Positions 42,195 through 50,982 of a stretch of 64,000 nucleotides of DNA are shown here, piece after piece. Under the pieces are notes generated by a model, which saw only the letters and a list, made by a program, of their open reading frames with translations, did not search any database and had not been told where the DNA came from. This stretch comes from Pseudonocardiaceae bacterium (GTDB lineage Bacteria > Actinomycetota > Actinomycetes > Mycobacteriales > Pseudonocardiaceae), in the NCBI GenBank assembly GCA_009379845.1, contig WHSZ01000005.1, positions 62,001 through 126,000 on the forward strand, in the 5' to 3' direction. The translations under genes and the position numbers were made by a program. Position 1 is the stretch's first letter, and every line of letters begins with the position of its first letter.

Positions 42195-42818
42195 ATGCGG
42201 TTTCGCCGGTGCGGGGCCGACGCCGTGCTCGTCGAGCTGGCCGGAGCGTCCGAAGTAGACACCGCAAGGGCCGCGCTTGACGAGGCGCGGCAACGCGGTG
42301 AGCTGCCCGACCTCGTGGAGCTGCTGCCCGGCGCACGGACCGTGCTCGCCGCGGTACGGCCCGGCTCGCGCGGGCTGGACGCGGTTCGCGCGGTGCTCGC
42401 GGACACCAACCTCACCGCGCCGCCGGCCCGCGAGGCCCGGGAGATCACGCTGCCGGTCCGCTACGACGGGCCCGACCTCGAACTCGTCGCGGAGACCGCC
42501 GGGCTGTCCACCACGGAGGTGGCGGAGCGGCACGTCGCGGGCGAGTACACCGTCGCGTTCTGCGGCTTCGCGCCGGGGTTCGGATATCTCAACGGGCTCG
42601 ACGCCGCGCTCCAGCAGCCGAGGCTGGACACGCCGCGCACCCGCGTCCCGGCCGGTTCCGTCGGCGTCGCAGGCGAGTTCACCGCGGTGTACCCGGGTGC
42701 CTCGCCGGGTGGCTGGCGACTGATCGGCAGTTGCGACGTGCCGCTGTTCGACCCGCACGGCCAGCCGCCCGCGGTGCTCGCCCCTGGCGACCGGGTGCGT
42801 TTCGAGGTGCGATCGTGA
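42195..42818 (+). CDS. pxpB: 5-oxoprolinase subunit B
   Basis: 207 residues of the KipI/PxpB family: N-terminal small domain, then cyclophilin-like domain with ITLPVRYDGPDLELVAETAGLS, the signature FCGFAPGFGYLNGLD and TPRTRVPAGSVGVAGEFTAVYPGASPGGWRLIGS. With PxpA and PxpC it hydrolyses 5-oxoproline to glutamate using ATP. Starts 3 bases after the nitrobindin-like gene and overlaps pxpC by 4 bases (GTGA). No pxpA gene in the window. Confidence 0.9.
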   Translation: MRFRRCGADAVLVELAGASEVDTARAALDEARQRGELPDLVELLPGARTVLAAVRPGSRGLDAVRAVLADTNLTAPPAREAREITLPVRYDGPDLELVAETAGLSTTEVAERHVAGEYTVAFCGFAPGFGYLNGLDAALQQPRLDTPRTRVPAGSVGVAGEFTAVYPGASPGGWRLIGSCDVPLFDPHGQPPAVLAPGDRVRFEVRS

Positions 42819-43684
42819 AGCGGGCGCTGACCGTGCTCGGCACCGGTGCGCAGGTATTGGTGCAGGACCTCGGCCGGCCAGGCTACGCGCATCTCGGCGT
42901 GCCGCCGTCCGGCGCGCTGGACCCCCCGGCGTTGCGGCTGGCGAACCGGTTGGTCGGCAATCACGAGCCGGCCGCTGGATTGGAGGTGCTGCTCGGCGGG
43001 TTGCGGCTGCGCGCGGAGTGCTCGTGCACGGTCGCCGTCACCGGCCCCGGCGTGCCGGTGAGCGTGGACGATCGCGCGGTCGGCTCGCACGCTCCGGTGC
43101 ATCTGAAGGAGGGGCAAACGCTTGCGCTCGGCGCGCCGGAGCGCGGGCTGCGCAACTACGTCGCGGTCAGCGGCGGTGTCGACGTGGACGTGCAGCTGGG
43201 AAGCAGGTCGAGCGACCTGCTCTCCGGGCTCGGGCCTGAGCAGGTGCGGGCCGGGGACGTGCTGCCGCTCGGCGTGCCAGCCGGCTTGCCGATCGGCGTG
43301 GACACCCTTCCCCCGGAGCGCGCGCCCGAAGCGCTGTGGGTCGAGGTGCTGCTCGGCCCCCGCGAGGACTGGTTCGACGATCCGGCCGGCCAGCTCACCG
43401 CCCGCACCTGGACGGTGACGTCGGACAGCAACCGTGTCGGGTTGCGGCTGACCGGAACGGCCCTCGAGGTGCTGGCGGAGTATCGCGGGAAACAGCTGCC
43501 GAGCGAGCCGGTGATCACCGGGGCGGTGCAGGTACCGTCCAGCGGGCAGCCGGTGATCTTCCTTGCCGACCACCCGACAACCGGTGGCTACCCGGTGATC
43601 GGCGTGGTACACGCCGACGAGCTCCCCGCGCTCGCCCAAGCCCGCCCCGGCACCACGATCCAGTTCCGCGTCGTGCACCCATAA
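42815..43684 (+). CDS. pxpC: 5-oxoprolinase subunit C
   Basis: 289 residues of the KipA/PxpC family: GAQVLVQDLGRPGYAHLGVPPSGALDPPALRLANRLVGN at the N-terminus, then LRNYVAVSGGVDV, PSEPVITGAVQVPSSGQPVIFLADHPTTGGYPVIG. Works with PxpB (and PxpA) in 5-oxoproline breakdown. GTG start overlaps the pxpB stop. Often mis-called biotin-dependent carboxylase or allophanate hydrolase subunit. Confidence 0.9.
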   Translation: MKRALTVLGTGAQVLVQDLGRPGYAHLGVPPSGALDPPALRLANRLVGNHEPAAGLEVLLGGLRLRAECSCTVAVTGPGVPVSVDDRAVGSHAPVHLKEGQTLALGAPERGLRNYVAVSGGVDVDVQLGSRSSDLLSGLGPEQVRAGDVLPLGVPAGLPIGVDTLPPERAPEALWVEVLLGPREDWFDDPAGQLTARTWTVTSDSNRVGLRLTGTALEVLAEYRGKQLPSEPVITGAVQVPSSGQPVIFLADHPTTGGYPVIGVVHADELPALAQARPGTTIQFRVVHP

Positions 43685-43739
43685 CGCCTACACCCGAATT
43701 GGGGCGGGTCGCGGGATTGGGGGCGCGTCGCGCGGGGAG

Positions 43740-45890
43740 TTAGCCGAGGAGTTTGAGGGCGGCGTCCACTATCTCCTGCTCGGACAGCAGCACGTGCGCC
43801 GCGGCCGGGCCGAGCGGGATGTAGCTGTCCTCGCTGGTCACCCGCCGCATCGCCCCGTCGAAGCCGCCGTCGATCAACGCGGCCAGCACCGCCTCGGACA
43901 CCCCGCCCGACCGCCGCGTCTCGTCCACGACCAGCACCTTCCCGGTCGCCCGTGCCGCCATCAGCAGGTCGTCCTCGGGCAGCGGGGCCAGCCAGCGGAG
44001 GTCGACGACCCGGCAGCCGATGCCGCGTTCCGCCAGCGTGCGGGCGACCCGCAGGCTCATCGGCACCCCGTTGCCGAAGCTCACCAGCGTCAACTCGGAG
44101 CCCGAGCCGTACACCCGCGCCGCGCCGACGGGCACCGGCGAGGACGGGAACCCCGCCAACCACCGCTCGTCGCCAGCCTCGTACAGGTCCCGCGTGTGGT
44201 ACAGCGCGATGGGCTCGACGAACACGCACACCCGGCCGTCCCGCCTGGCCGCGTCGACGCAGCTTCGCAGCATTCCCGCGGCATCGTCCGCACGACACGG
44301 CGTCGCCACCAGCACGCCGGGGATGTCCCGCACCGCGGCCACCGAGTTGTCGTTGTGGAAGTGCCCGCCGAAGCCCTTCTGGTACGCGTACCCGGCGATC
44401 CGCACCACCATCGGGTTGCGGTACTGCCCCGCGGAGAAGAACCGCAGCGACGCCGCCTCCCCCCGGATCTGGTCGATCGCGTTGTGCAGGTACGCCAGGT
44501 ACTGGATCTCCGGGATGGGCACGAACCCGCAGAGCGCCGTGCCGAGCGCGGTGCCGAGCACGGTCTGCTCGTCGAGCAGCGTGTCGAACACCCGCCCGAT
44601 GCCGATCTCCCGCTGCAACCCCTTGGTCACGCCGTACACGCCGCCCTTGCGAGCCACGTCCTCGCCGAATACCAGCACGTCCTCGTCCGCGCCGAGCAGT
44701 TCGGCCAGCGCGCGGTTGATGCCCTGCGCCAGCGTCAGCGGCTCCGGGGAATCCACTGTGGACGGCGCGGGGCGCCAGGCGTCCGCGCGCAGCGGCGGAA
44801 GCGGCTCGACGACCTCCTCCGGCGTGCCGAGCGTCGCTTCGGTGAGCACCTCATCGGCGATCCGCCGCACCTCGACACGCTTGCCGTCATACCGGGCTAG
44901 CACCTCCTCCGGCGTGCACACCCCGCTTTCCACCAGCAGTTTCCCGGTCGTCAGCACCGGATCGCGGTCGTAGTCCGCGGTGATCTCCGCACGGGTGCGG
45001 TACGCCTGCTCCAGGTCCGAACCGGCGTGCCCCATCAGCCGCACGGTGCGCAGCCGCAGGAAGGCCGGCTTCCGGTGCTCCCGCACGTAATCCGCGGCAC
45101 GCCGTGAGGTGTCCACAGTGGACACCAGATCGGCGCCGTGCACGTCGAAGTACCGCAGCCCCTCCCGGCGCCCGTACGTCTGCTCGATCCATCCACCCGG
45201 TGTACGCACGCTGATCCCGATCCCGTTGTCCTCGCAGACGATCAGCAGCGGCATCGGGATGCCCTGGTACGCGCAGTGCAGCGCCGCGTTGATCGCGCCA
45301 GCGGTGGTCGAGTGGTTGACCGAGGCGTCCCCGATGCCGGCCAGCACGATCGAATCGGCCGGCCATTCGGTGTGCCGCCCGAGCTTGCGGGCGCGCTGGA
45401 GCCCGAACGCCAGCCCCACCGCGCGCGGCAGGTGCGAGGCGATCGTGGAGGTGAGCGGGATGACGGCGAGCGGTTTGCTGCCAAACACCTTGTGCCGGCC
45501 GCCGGCGATCGGCTCGCTTGCCGAGGTCACCACGCCACGCAGCACGTCGCGCAGCGGTTCGGTGCCGGGCACCTGCCGGGCGCGTTCCACGAAGAACCCG
45601 CCGGACCGGTAATGCACAAGGGCCGGGTCGCTGTGCCGCAACGCGGCGGCGAGGCCGGCGTTCGACTCGTGCCCGGACGATCCGATGCTGTAGTACCCCT
45701 GCTTGCTGGCCCCGAGTTCGCGGGCTATCAGGTCCAGCTGCCGGCTGCCGAGCTGCGAGTCGAACAGCTCGAGGCAGCGGCTGCCGGTGAGCGCGGCGCC
45801 CGGCACGATCGGCGCATCCGGGTCCCTGCTGCCCACCGGGGAGAGCGAACCGATCGTGTTCCGGAAGTACTCGTCAATATCCTCGGTCAT
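43740..45890 (-). CDS. Fused alpha-beta E1 of a branched-chain 2-oxoacid dehydrogenase-type complex
   Basis: 716 residues. The first half is an E1-alpha: KQGYYSIGSSGHESNAGLAAAL, the thiamine-diphosphate motif GIGDASVNHSTTAGAINAALHC, RLMGHAGSD. The second half (from about 385) is an E1-beta: GINRALAELLGADEDVLVFGEDVARKGGVYGVTKGLQREIG, RVFDTLLDEQTVLGTALG, PIALYHTRDL. Normally these are two chains. Expected reaction is oxidative decarboxylation of a 2-oxo acid; the E2 and E3 partners are not in the window. Start ATG 45890 lacks a clear ribosome site. Divergent from the aldehyde dehydrogenase, 73 bases apart. Confidence 0.85.
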   Translation of the reverse strand: MTEDIDEYFRNTIGSLSPVGSRDPDAPIVPGAALTGSRCLELFDSQLGSRQLDLIARELGASKQGYYSIGSSGHESNAGLAAALRHSDPALVHYRSGGFFVERARQVPGTEPLRDVLRGVVTSASEPIAGGRHKVFGSKPLAVIPLTSTIASHLPRAVGLAFGLQRARKLGRHTEWPADSIVLAGIGDASVNHSTTAGAINAALHCAYQGIPMPLLIVCEDNGIGISVRTPGGWIEQTYGRREGLRYFDVHGADLVSTVDTSRRAADYVREHRKPAFLRLRTVRLMGHAGSDLEQAYRTRAEITADYDRDPVLTTGKLLVESGVCTPEEVLARYDGKRVEVRRIADEVLTEATLGTPEEVVEPLPPLRADAWRPAPSTVDSPEPLTLAQGINRALAELLGADEDVLVFGEDVARKGGVYGVTKGLQREIGIGRVFDTLLDEQTVLGTALGTALCGFVPIPEIQYLAYLHNAIDQIRGEAASLRFFSAGQYRNPMVVRIAGYAYQKGFGGHFHNDNSVAAVRDIPGVLVATPCRADDAAGMLRSCVDAARRDGRVCVFVEPIALYHTRDLYEAGDERWLAGFPSSPVPVGAARVYGSGSELTLVSFGNGVPMSLRVARTLAERGIGCRVVDLRWLAPLPEDDLLMAARATGKVLVVDETRRSGGVSEAVLAALIDGGFDGAMRRVTSEDSYIPLGPAAAHVLLSEQEIVDAALKLLG

Positions 45891-45963
45891 CACTGGCCAG
45901 GATGGCCCGGCTGCCGCAGGATGGCCAGGGCGGGCTGGACGACGATGGGCGAGGAGGGCGGCC

Positions 45964-47520
45964 GTGCCGGAACCACACGTGATCAGGTCGATGGTCGGCG
46001 GGCAGGCACTGCCGGACGCGGCGCGCACGATCCCGTCGCCCAACCCGGCGCGGCTGGACGATCAGGTGGCGACCGTGCACCTCGGCGGCCCGGAAACCGT
46101 GGTGCGGGCCTGCGAAACGGCGCGGGCGGCGCAGCGCGAGTGGGCCAGGGTACCTGCGCCGGTGCGCGGGCAGGTGATCGCGAACATCGGCAGGCTGGCC
46201 GGGGACAACAAGGAATCCCTTGCCGCACTGGTTACCCGCGAGATCGGCAAGCCGTACGGCGAAGCGCTCGGCGAGGTGCAGGAGATCATCGACACCTGCG
46301 CGTTCTTCCACGGCGAGGGACGCAGGCTGTACGGGCAGACGGTCAGCTCCGAGATGCCGGACAAGCAGCTGTTCACGTTCCGCAACCCGGTTGGCGTGGC
46401 CACCGTGATCACCGCGGGCAACTTCCCCACCGCGGTGCCGTCCTGGTACATCGTGCCGGCACTGCTGTGCGGCAACGCGGTGGTGTGGAAACCGGCCGAG
46501 TACAGTGCGGCGATCTCCGAGGCGTTCTACCAGCTGTTCTCGCACGGCGGCGTGCCGGACGGGGTGCTGAACATGGTGTTCGCCGAGGGCGAGGACGCCT
46601 TCGCCGGCCTGCAGCGGGCGCTGGAGGCCGGGCTGGTCGACAAGGTCGGGTTCACCGGCTCGTCCGCGGTCGGCAGCCGGATCGGCGAGTTGTGCGGCCG
46701 GCACCGGCAGAGCCCCTGCCTCGAGCTCGGCGGCAAGAACCCGATGATCGTCACCGCGGACGCGTCGCTGGATCTCGCCGTGCGGGGCGCGCTGTTCTCC
46801 GGGTTCGGCACCGCGGGGCAGCGCTGCACCTCGCTGGGCACCGTGCTCGTCGAGCGACCCGTACACGCGGAGTTCCTGCGCCGGCTCGCCGAGGCCTGCG
46901 AGTCGGCCGCGCTCGGCGATCCGATGCGGGACGTGCTCTACGGCCCGATGATCGGCCAGAAGTTCGCGGACAACTTCGAGAAGTACCTCGGCTGGATCAC
47001 CGGCCGGCACACCGTGCACGGCTCGTCGTCCGTCGGGCGGATCAACGCGCGCAATCCACGGGCGGGATTCCTCGGAGATCCGGAACCGGGGCTGTACTAC
47101 CACCCGGTGATCGTGGACGGCGTCGGCCCCGACGACGAGCTGTTCGGCAACGAAACCTTCGGGCCGATCATCGGCGTGTGCCCTTACGACACCTTCGACG
47201 AGGCGCTCGAGCTGTCGAACGCCCCCGGCTACGGGCTTTCCGCTGCGATCTACACGAACGACCCCCGGAAGGTTTTCGAGTTCCGCGCCGGCAGCGGGGC
47301 CGGCATGCTCAGCGTGAACAACTCCACGTCCGGGGCCGAGGCACACCTGCCGTTCGGCGGCAACGGGCGGTCCGGCAACGGCGGCAGGTTGTCCGGGCAG
47401 TGGGTGCTCGACCAGTTCACCCGGTGGCAGTCGATGAACTGGGACTACTCGGGCAAACTGCAGAAGGCCCAGATGGACGTGCTGAACATCGACGCCGACC
47501 TGGACTTCCGGCTCCCCTGA
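45964..47520 (+). CDS. NAD(P)-dependent aldehyde dehydrogenase
   Basis: 518 residues of the ALDH superfamily. Catalytic Glu in LELGGKNPMIV, catalytic Cys in GTAGQRCTSLG, Asn in AGNFPTAVPSW, cofactor site VGFTGSSAVGSRI, and ETFGPIIGVCPYDTFDEALELSN near the C-terminus. The overall sequence (VWKPAEYSAAISEAFYQLF, NNSTSGAEAHLPFGGNG) resembles the ALDH7-like group that oxidises amino-adipate semialdehyde and relatives, but the substrate is uncertain. GTG start with GGAGGG. Divergent from the fused E1; the two may handle the same carbon source. Confidence 0.87.
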   Translation: MPEPHVIRSMVGGQALPDAARTIPSPNPARLDDQVATVHLGGPETVVRACETARAAQREWARVPAPVRGQVIANIGRLAGDNKESLAALVTREIGKPYGEALGEVQEIIDTCAFFHGEGRRLYGQTVSSEMPDKQLFTFRNPVGVATVITAGNFPTAVPSWYIVPALLCGNAVVWKPAEYSAAISEAFYQLFSHGGVPDGVLNMVFAEGEDAFAGLQRALEAGLVDKVGFTGSSAVGSRIGELCGRHRQSPCLELGGKNPMIVTADASLDLAVRGALFSGFGTAGQRCTSLGTVLVERPVHAEFLRRLAEACESAALGDPMRDVLYGPMIGQKFADNFEKYLGWITGRHTVHGSSSVGRINARNPRAGFLGDPEPGLYYHPVIVDGVGPDDELFGNETFGPIIGVCPYDTFDEALELSNAPGYGLSAAIYTNDPRKVFEFRAGSGAGMLSVNNSTSGAEAHLPFGGNGRSGNGGRLSGQWVLDQFTRWQSMNWDYSGKLQKAQMDVLNIDADLDFRLP

Positions 47521-47536
47521 GCCGAACGCGACCGGA

Positions 47537-47575
47537 TCAATCCGGCTCAGTCCAGGTCAATCCGGCTCAGTCCAG
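47537..47575 (+). repeat. Tandem 19-bp duplication between convergent genes
   Basis: TCAATCCGGCTCAGTCCAG occurs at 47537-47555 and again at 47557-47575, between the ALDH stop and the aminotransferase stop. A partial third copy (CTCAGT) follows. Simple local duplication with no evident role. Confidence 0.85.
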
Positions 47576-47576
47576 C

Positions 47577-48416
47577 TCAGTACAGCGATTCGTAGAGGGA
47601 CACCAGCTCGCGGTGCACCTCGGTGGAGTCCGGCAGCCCTTCGCCGTCGATGGTGTGCACCCGCGTCACCCGCCGCAAGCTGGAGAGCAGCAGCACCGCG
47701 TCGGCCGCGCGCAGCTCCGGGACCGTCAGTGGCTCCACCTTCACCGACCAGCCCGCCCGCTCCGCCCAGCCGAACAGCCCGCCCTGCGTGGTACCGGGCA
47801 GGATACCGATGTTCGCCGGCGGGGTGCGCAGCGTACGACCCTCGGTGATCACGACCGTGGCGGTAGGGCCCTCCAGCACCGAGCCGTCCGCGGCGGTGAA
47901 CAGCACGTCGTCCGCGCCGCGCCGTTCCGCTTCCCGCAACGCGGCCATGTTCACCGCGTAGGACAGCGACTTCGCGCCAAGCAGCAGCCACGGCGCCCGC
48001 TCGGCAACGTCCGGCCCGAACCCGCGCTCCAGGGTCACAACCGCGATGCCATCCACCCGCTGCCGCAGGACCTTCTCCGGGATCTCCTGGCCGAGCACGA
48101 ACGCGGTCGGCATGCCGGTACCCTCCGGACCCCGGGTGTAGACCAGCTTCACCGCGCATTCCCGGTCGGACGGCCAGCGCTCGAGCAACGTGCCGATCGC
48201 CCGCTCCCAGGCCGCCCGATCGGGTGCCGGCAGGTCGAGCATCGCCGCCGAGCGCTCCAGCCGGTCGAGGTGGCGGCCCAGCTCGCGGAGCTTCCCGTCC
48301 GCGGCGAGAACCGTCTCGAAGATGCCGTCGCCACGTAGCAGACCCAGATCGTCCACGCGGATGTGAGCGGTTTCGGGGTCAGCGACCGTGCCGTCCAGGA
48401 ATACGAGTACGCGCAT
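47577..48416 (-). CDS. pabC: Class IV aminotransferase, aminodeoxychorismate lyase-like
   Basis: 279 residues of fold-type IV PLP enzymes. LGLLRGDGIFET near the N-terminus, the PLP Lys in LLGAKSLSYAVNMAALREAERRGADDVLF, and EGPTATVVITEGRTLRTPP. Position next to ygfZ and the mshD region mirrors Rv0812, annotated as aminodeoxychorismate lyase / amino acid aminotransferase. PabC makes p-aminobenzoate for folate. A branched-chain or D-amino acid transaminase role cannot be excluded. Confidence 0.78.
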   Translation of the reverse strand: MRVLVFLDGTVADPETAHIRVDDLGLLRGDGIFETVLAADGKLRELGRHLDRLERSAAMLDLPAPDRAAWERAIGTLLERWPSDRECAVKLVYTRGPEGTGMPTAFVLGQEIPEKVLRQRVDGIAVVTLERGFGPDVAERAPWLLLGAKSLSYAVNMAALREAERRGADDVLFTAADGSVLEGPTATVVITEGRTLRTPPANIGILPGTTQGGLFGWAERAGWSVKVEPLTVPELRAADAVLLLSSLRRVTRVHTIDGEGLPDSTEVHRELVSLYESLY

Positions 48417-48446
48417 ACCGGCGAGCGTACGGCCTACCATTGAAGG

Positions 48447-48896
48447 GTGGCACCAGACACCAGGACGGGGCTGCGCAAGACGCTGCACGAGCGCGGGCTG
48501 CGGATGACGCCGCAACGCCAGCTCGTGCTCGAAGCCGTGCGCAGGCTCGGGCACTCCACACCCGAGGAGATCTGCCAGGACGTGCAGCAGACCGCGCCGA
48601 CGGTGAACATCACCACGGTGTACCGGACGCTGGATCTGCTCGAGCAGATCGGCGTCGTGCGGCATACCCACCTCGGCCACGGGGCACCCACCTACTCCGC
48701 GGACGAGCACCAGCACGTACACCTGGTGTGTCACCACTGCGGCCAGGTGTCCGAGGTCGCCTGCGAGCTGCTGGACGGGGTGGCGGGAACACTGCGCGCC
48801 GAACACGGGTTTGAACTGGATGCCACCCACCTAGCGCTGTCCGGCCGGTGCACGGACTGCTTGGCGAACACCGAAATCAGCCAGGAGAACCAGTGA
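48447..48896 (+). CDS. Fur-family metalloregulator
   Basis: 149 residues. N-terminal winged helix (GLRMTPQRQLVLEAVRRLGHSTPEEICQDVQQTAPTVNITTVYRTLDLLEQIGVV) and C-terminal dimer domain with the metal ligands HQHVHLVCHHCG and a CTDC near the end, so a structural Cys4 zinc site is present. Which metal or signal (Fe, Zn, Ni, peroxide) it senses is not decided by sequence; the HVH and H-x-C pattern fits several. It overlaps the ygfZ gene by 4 bases (GTGA). GTG start, GAAGG adjacent. Confidence 0.85.
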   Translation: MAPDTRTGLRKTLHERGLRMTPQRQLVLEAVRRLGHSTPEEICQDVQQTAPTVNITTVYRTLDLLEQIGVVRHTHLGHGAPTYSADEHQHVHLVCHHCGQVSEVACELLDGVAGTLRAEHGFELDATHLALSGRCTDCLANTEISQENQ

Positions 48897-49987
48897 GCTC
48901 ACCATTGCTCGAGACCCCCGGCGCGATACCCGCACCCGAAGGGCACCCGGACGCCGGCGTCCCATGGCACTTCGGCGATCCGTTCGCCGAGCAGCGCACC
49001 GCCGCGCGCTCGGTGGTCGTGGTGGACCGCTCCGATCGGGAGGTCCTCGCCGTGCCCGGTGCGGACCGGCTCGACTGGCTGCACAACCTGACCACGCAGC
49101 ACTTCAACGCGCTCCGCGAGCCGGACGGCAGCGAGGCGCTGGTACTGGATCTGCACGGCCGGATCGAGCACCACACGATCGTCGCCAACGTGGCCGACAC
49201 CGTCTGGCTGGACACCGAGAAGGGCCGTTCCGCGGCGCTGCTCGGCTACCTCGACTCGATGCGCTTCTGGTCCAAAGTGGACCCGCGGGACGCGAGCGGC
49301 GAGCTCGCGGTGCTCAGCGTGCTCGGGCCGGACGCCGACGCGGTGCTCGACAAGCTCGGCGTGGCGCTTGACGCCCGGCCGTATGCGGTGGCCGCGCTAC
49401 CAGCCGGCGGGTTCGCCCGCCGGATGCCGTGGCCGCACCCGAACACGGTGGACCTGCTCGTCCCCCGCGAGGAGCTCACCGGGTGGTGGCAGCGGATCAC
49501 CGACGCGGGCGCGCGGCCGGCCGGTAGCTGGGCCTACGAGGCGCTGCGGGTGGAGGCACTGCGGCCGCGGCTCGGCGTGGACACCGACGAGAAGGCCATC
49601 CCGAACGAGGTGAACTGGCTCGGCTCGGCCGTACACCTGGACAAGGGGTGCTACCGGGGACAGGAGACCGTGGCGAAGGTGTACAACGTCGGCAAGCCGC
49701 CGCGCAGGATGGCGCTGCTGCACCTGGACGGCTCGCCCGAGGTGCTCCCGGAGACCGGTGAATCATTGCGGCACGGCGAGCGCGTCGTTGGCCGGGTCGG
49801 GTCGGTGGAACAGCATCACGAGCTGGGACCGATCGCCCTCGCGCTGGTGAAACGCTCCGTGCAGCCCGATGCCGAGCTGTTGGCCGGCGAGGACGATCAC
49901 GTGGTGCAGGCCGCCATCGATCCGGACTCGCTGCCGGCCGAACACGTCGCCCCCGGCCGCGAAGCCGCCAAGGGTCTGCGCGGCTGA
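48893..49987 (+). CDS. ygfZ: tRNA-modifying / Fe-S repair protein YgfZ (GcvT-like)
   Basis: 364 residues with a folate-binding GcvT-like domain and the signature KGCYRGQETVAKVYNVGKPPRR, whose Cys is essential in YgfZ proteins. These proteins support repair or assembly of iron-sulfur clusters using folate. The GTG has AGGAG 6 bases upstream and overlaps the Fur-type gene stop, so a Fur-controlled operon is likely. Corresponds to Rv0811c in the mycobacterial neighbourhood. Confidence 0.87.
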   Translation: MSSPLLETPGAIPAPEGHPDAGVPWHFGDPFAEQRTAARSVVVVDRSDREVLAVPGADRLDWLHNLTTQHFNALREPDGSEALVLDLHGRIEHHTIVANVADTVWLDTEKGRSAALLGYLDSMRFWSKVDPRDASGELAVLSVLGPDADAVLDKLGVALDARPYAVAALPAGGFARRMPWPHPNTVDLLVPREELTGWWQRITDAGARPAGSWAYEALRVEALRPRLGVDTDEKAIPNEVNWLGSAVHLDKGCYRGQETVAKVYNVGKPPRRMALLHLDGSPEVLPETGESLRHGERVVGRVGSVEQHHELGPIALALVKRSVQPDAELLAGEDDHVVQAAIDPDSLPAEHVAPGREAAKGLRG

Positions 49988-50097
49988 CGCCCAGTGACGG
50001 GCCGCGGCGACACCGCGAGCCAGGGGATGATTAGGGGCGTCTAGCGCCCGTAAGGTGGCCTTCACGGCAAAGCTGGTGGCGTGTCAGGATCGCCGGC

Positions 50098-50931
50098 ATG
50101 ACCGCACCGGGCACCCTGATCACCGTCGCGCCGACCGGAGCCGAGCACCACAAGGCCGACGTGCCCAACCTTCCGGTGACGCTGGATGAGCTGGTCCGCA
50201 CCGCGCAGGACTGCGAGCGGGTCGGGGCCGGGATGATCCACGTGCACATCCGTGGCGAGGACGCCGCACCGACGCTCGACCTGAGGCGGCTCGAGGACAC
50301 CGTGGCGGCGATCCGCGAGCACACCGACCTGATCGTGCAGCTGTCCACCGGCGGCGCCGTCAGCGATCCGGAGGAAGACCGGCTACGCGTGCTCGAGGCC
50401 GGGCCCGATTCGGCGTCCTGCACGATGGGTACGGTCAACTTCGGCGACGCCGTGTTCCTGAACCGCTGGGAGTTCATCGTCGAGCTGCACTCCCGCATGC
50501 GGGAGCGCGGCATCCTGCCCGAGTACGAGATCTTCGACCTCGGCCAGCTGGCCAGCCTGAACCGGCTGCTCGACCAGCACGGCGCCCCCGCCGGTGGGCA
50601 CGTGCACGTCGACCTGGTGATGGGCGTACCAGGCGGGATGCCGGGTGACGCGGAAACGCTGGTCGCGGCGGTGCGCCTGATGCCGGCGGGCGCCACGTTC
50701 TCCGCAACCGGCATCGGCAAGACCACCGTGCCCGTGATGCTCGCCTCGCTGGCAACCGGTGGCCACCTGCGGGTGGGTATGGAGGACACCCTCAACTACG
50801 CGCGCGGCGAGCGGGTGCGGGACAACGCGCAGCTGGTGGCCCGCGCCGCCGGCATCGCCAAGATCGCGCAGCGCCCGCCGATGTCCTCGGACGAGGTGCG
50901 CACGCTACTGGGCGTCACGCGGAATGATTGA
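50098..50931 (+). CDS. Beta-keto acid cleavage enzyme (BKACE/DUF849 family)
   Basis: 277 residues, TIM barrel. Metal ligands in MIHVHIRGEDAAPTLDL, the block CTMGTVNFGDAVFLNR, EYEIFDLGQLASLNRL, HVDLVMGVPGGMPGD and VGMEDTLNYARGE are typical. The family (first known as 3-keto-5-aminohexanoate cleavage enzyme) joins acetyl-CoA and a beta-keto acid to give acetoacetate and a CoA ester. The specific substrate is not known. Single gene with a 110-base upstream gap. Confidence 0.85.
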   Translation: MTAPGTLITVAPTGAEHHKADVPNLPVTLDELVRTAQDCERVGAGMIHVHIRGEDAAPTLDLRRLEDTVAAIREHTDLIVQLSTGGAVSDPEEDRLRVLEAGPDSASCTMGTVNFGDAVFLNRWEFIVELHSRMRERGILPEYEIFDLGQLASLNRLLDQHGAPAGGHVHVDLVMGVPGGMPGDAETLVAAVRLMPAGATFSATGIGKTTVPVMLASLATGGHLRVGMEDTLNYARGERVRDNAQLVARAAGIAKIAQRPPMSSDEVRTLLGVTRND

Positions 50932-50982
50932 TCATTTCGGGGTCCCTTGGCGCGCGGGCCGGGCATGGCGGAGGATAGGCGC

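Noticed and set aside
45138..48338. Open frame of over 1000 codons on the plus strand
   Set aside because: It crosses an E1 gene, an ALDH gene and an aminotransferase gene in other frames; the product is low-complexity Arg/Gly-rich and matches nothing.
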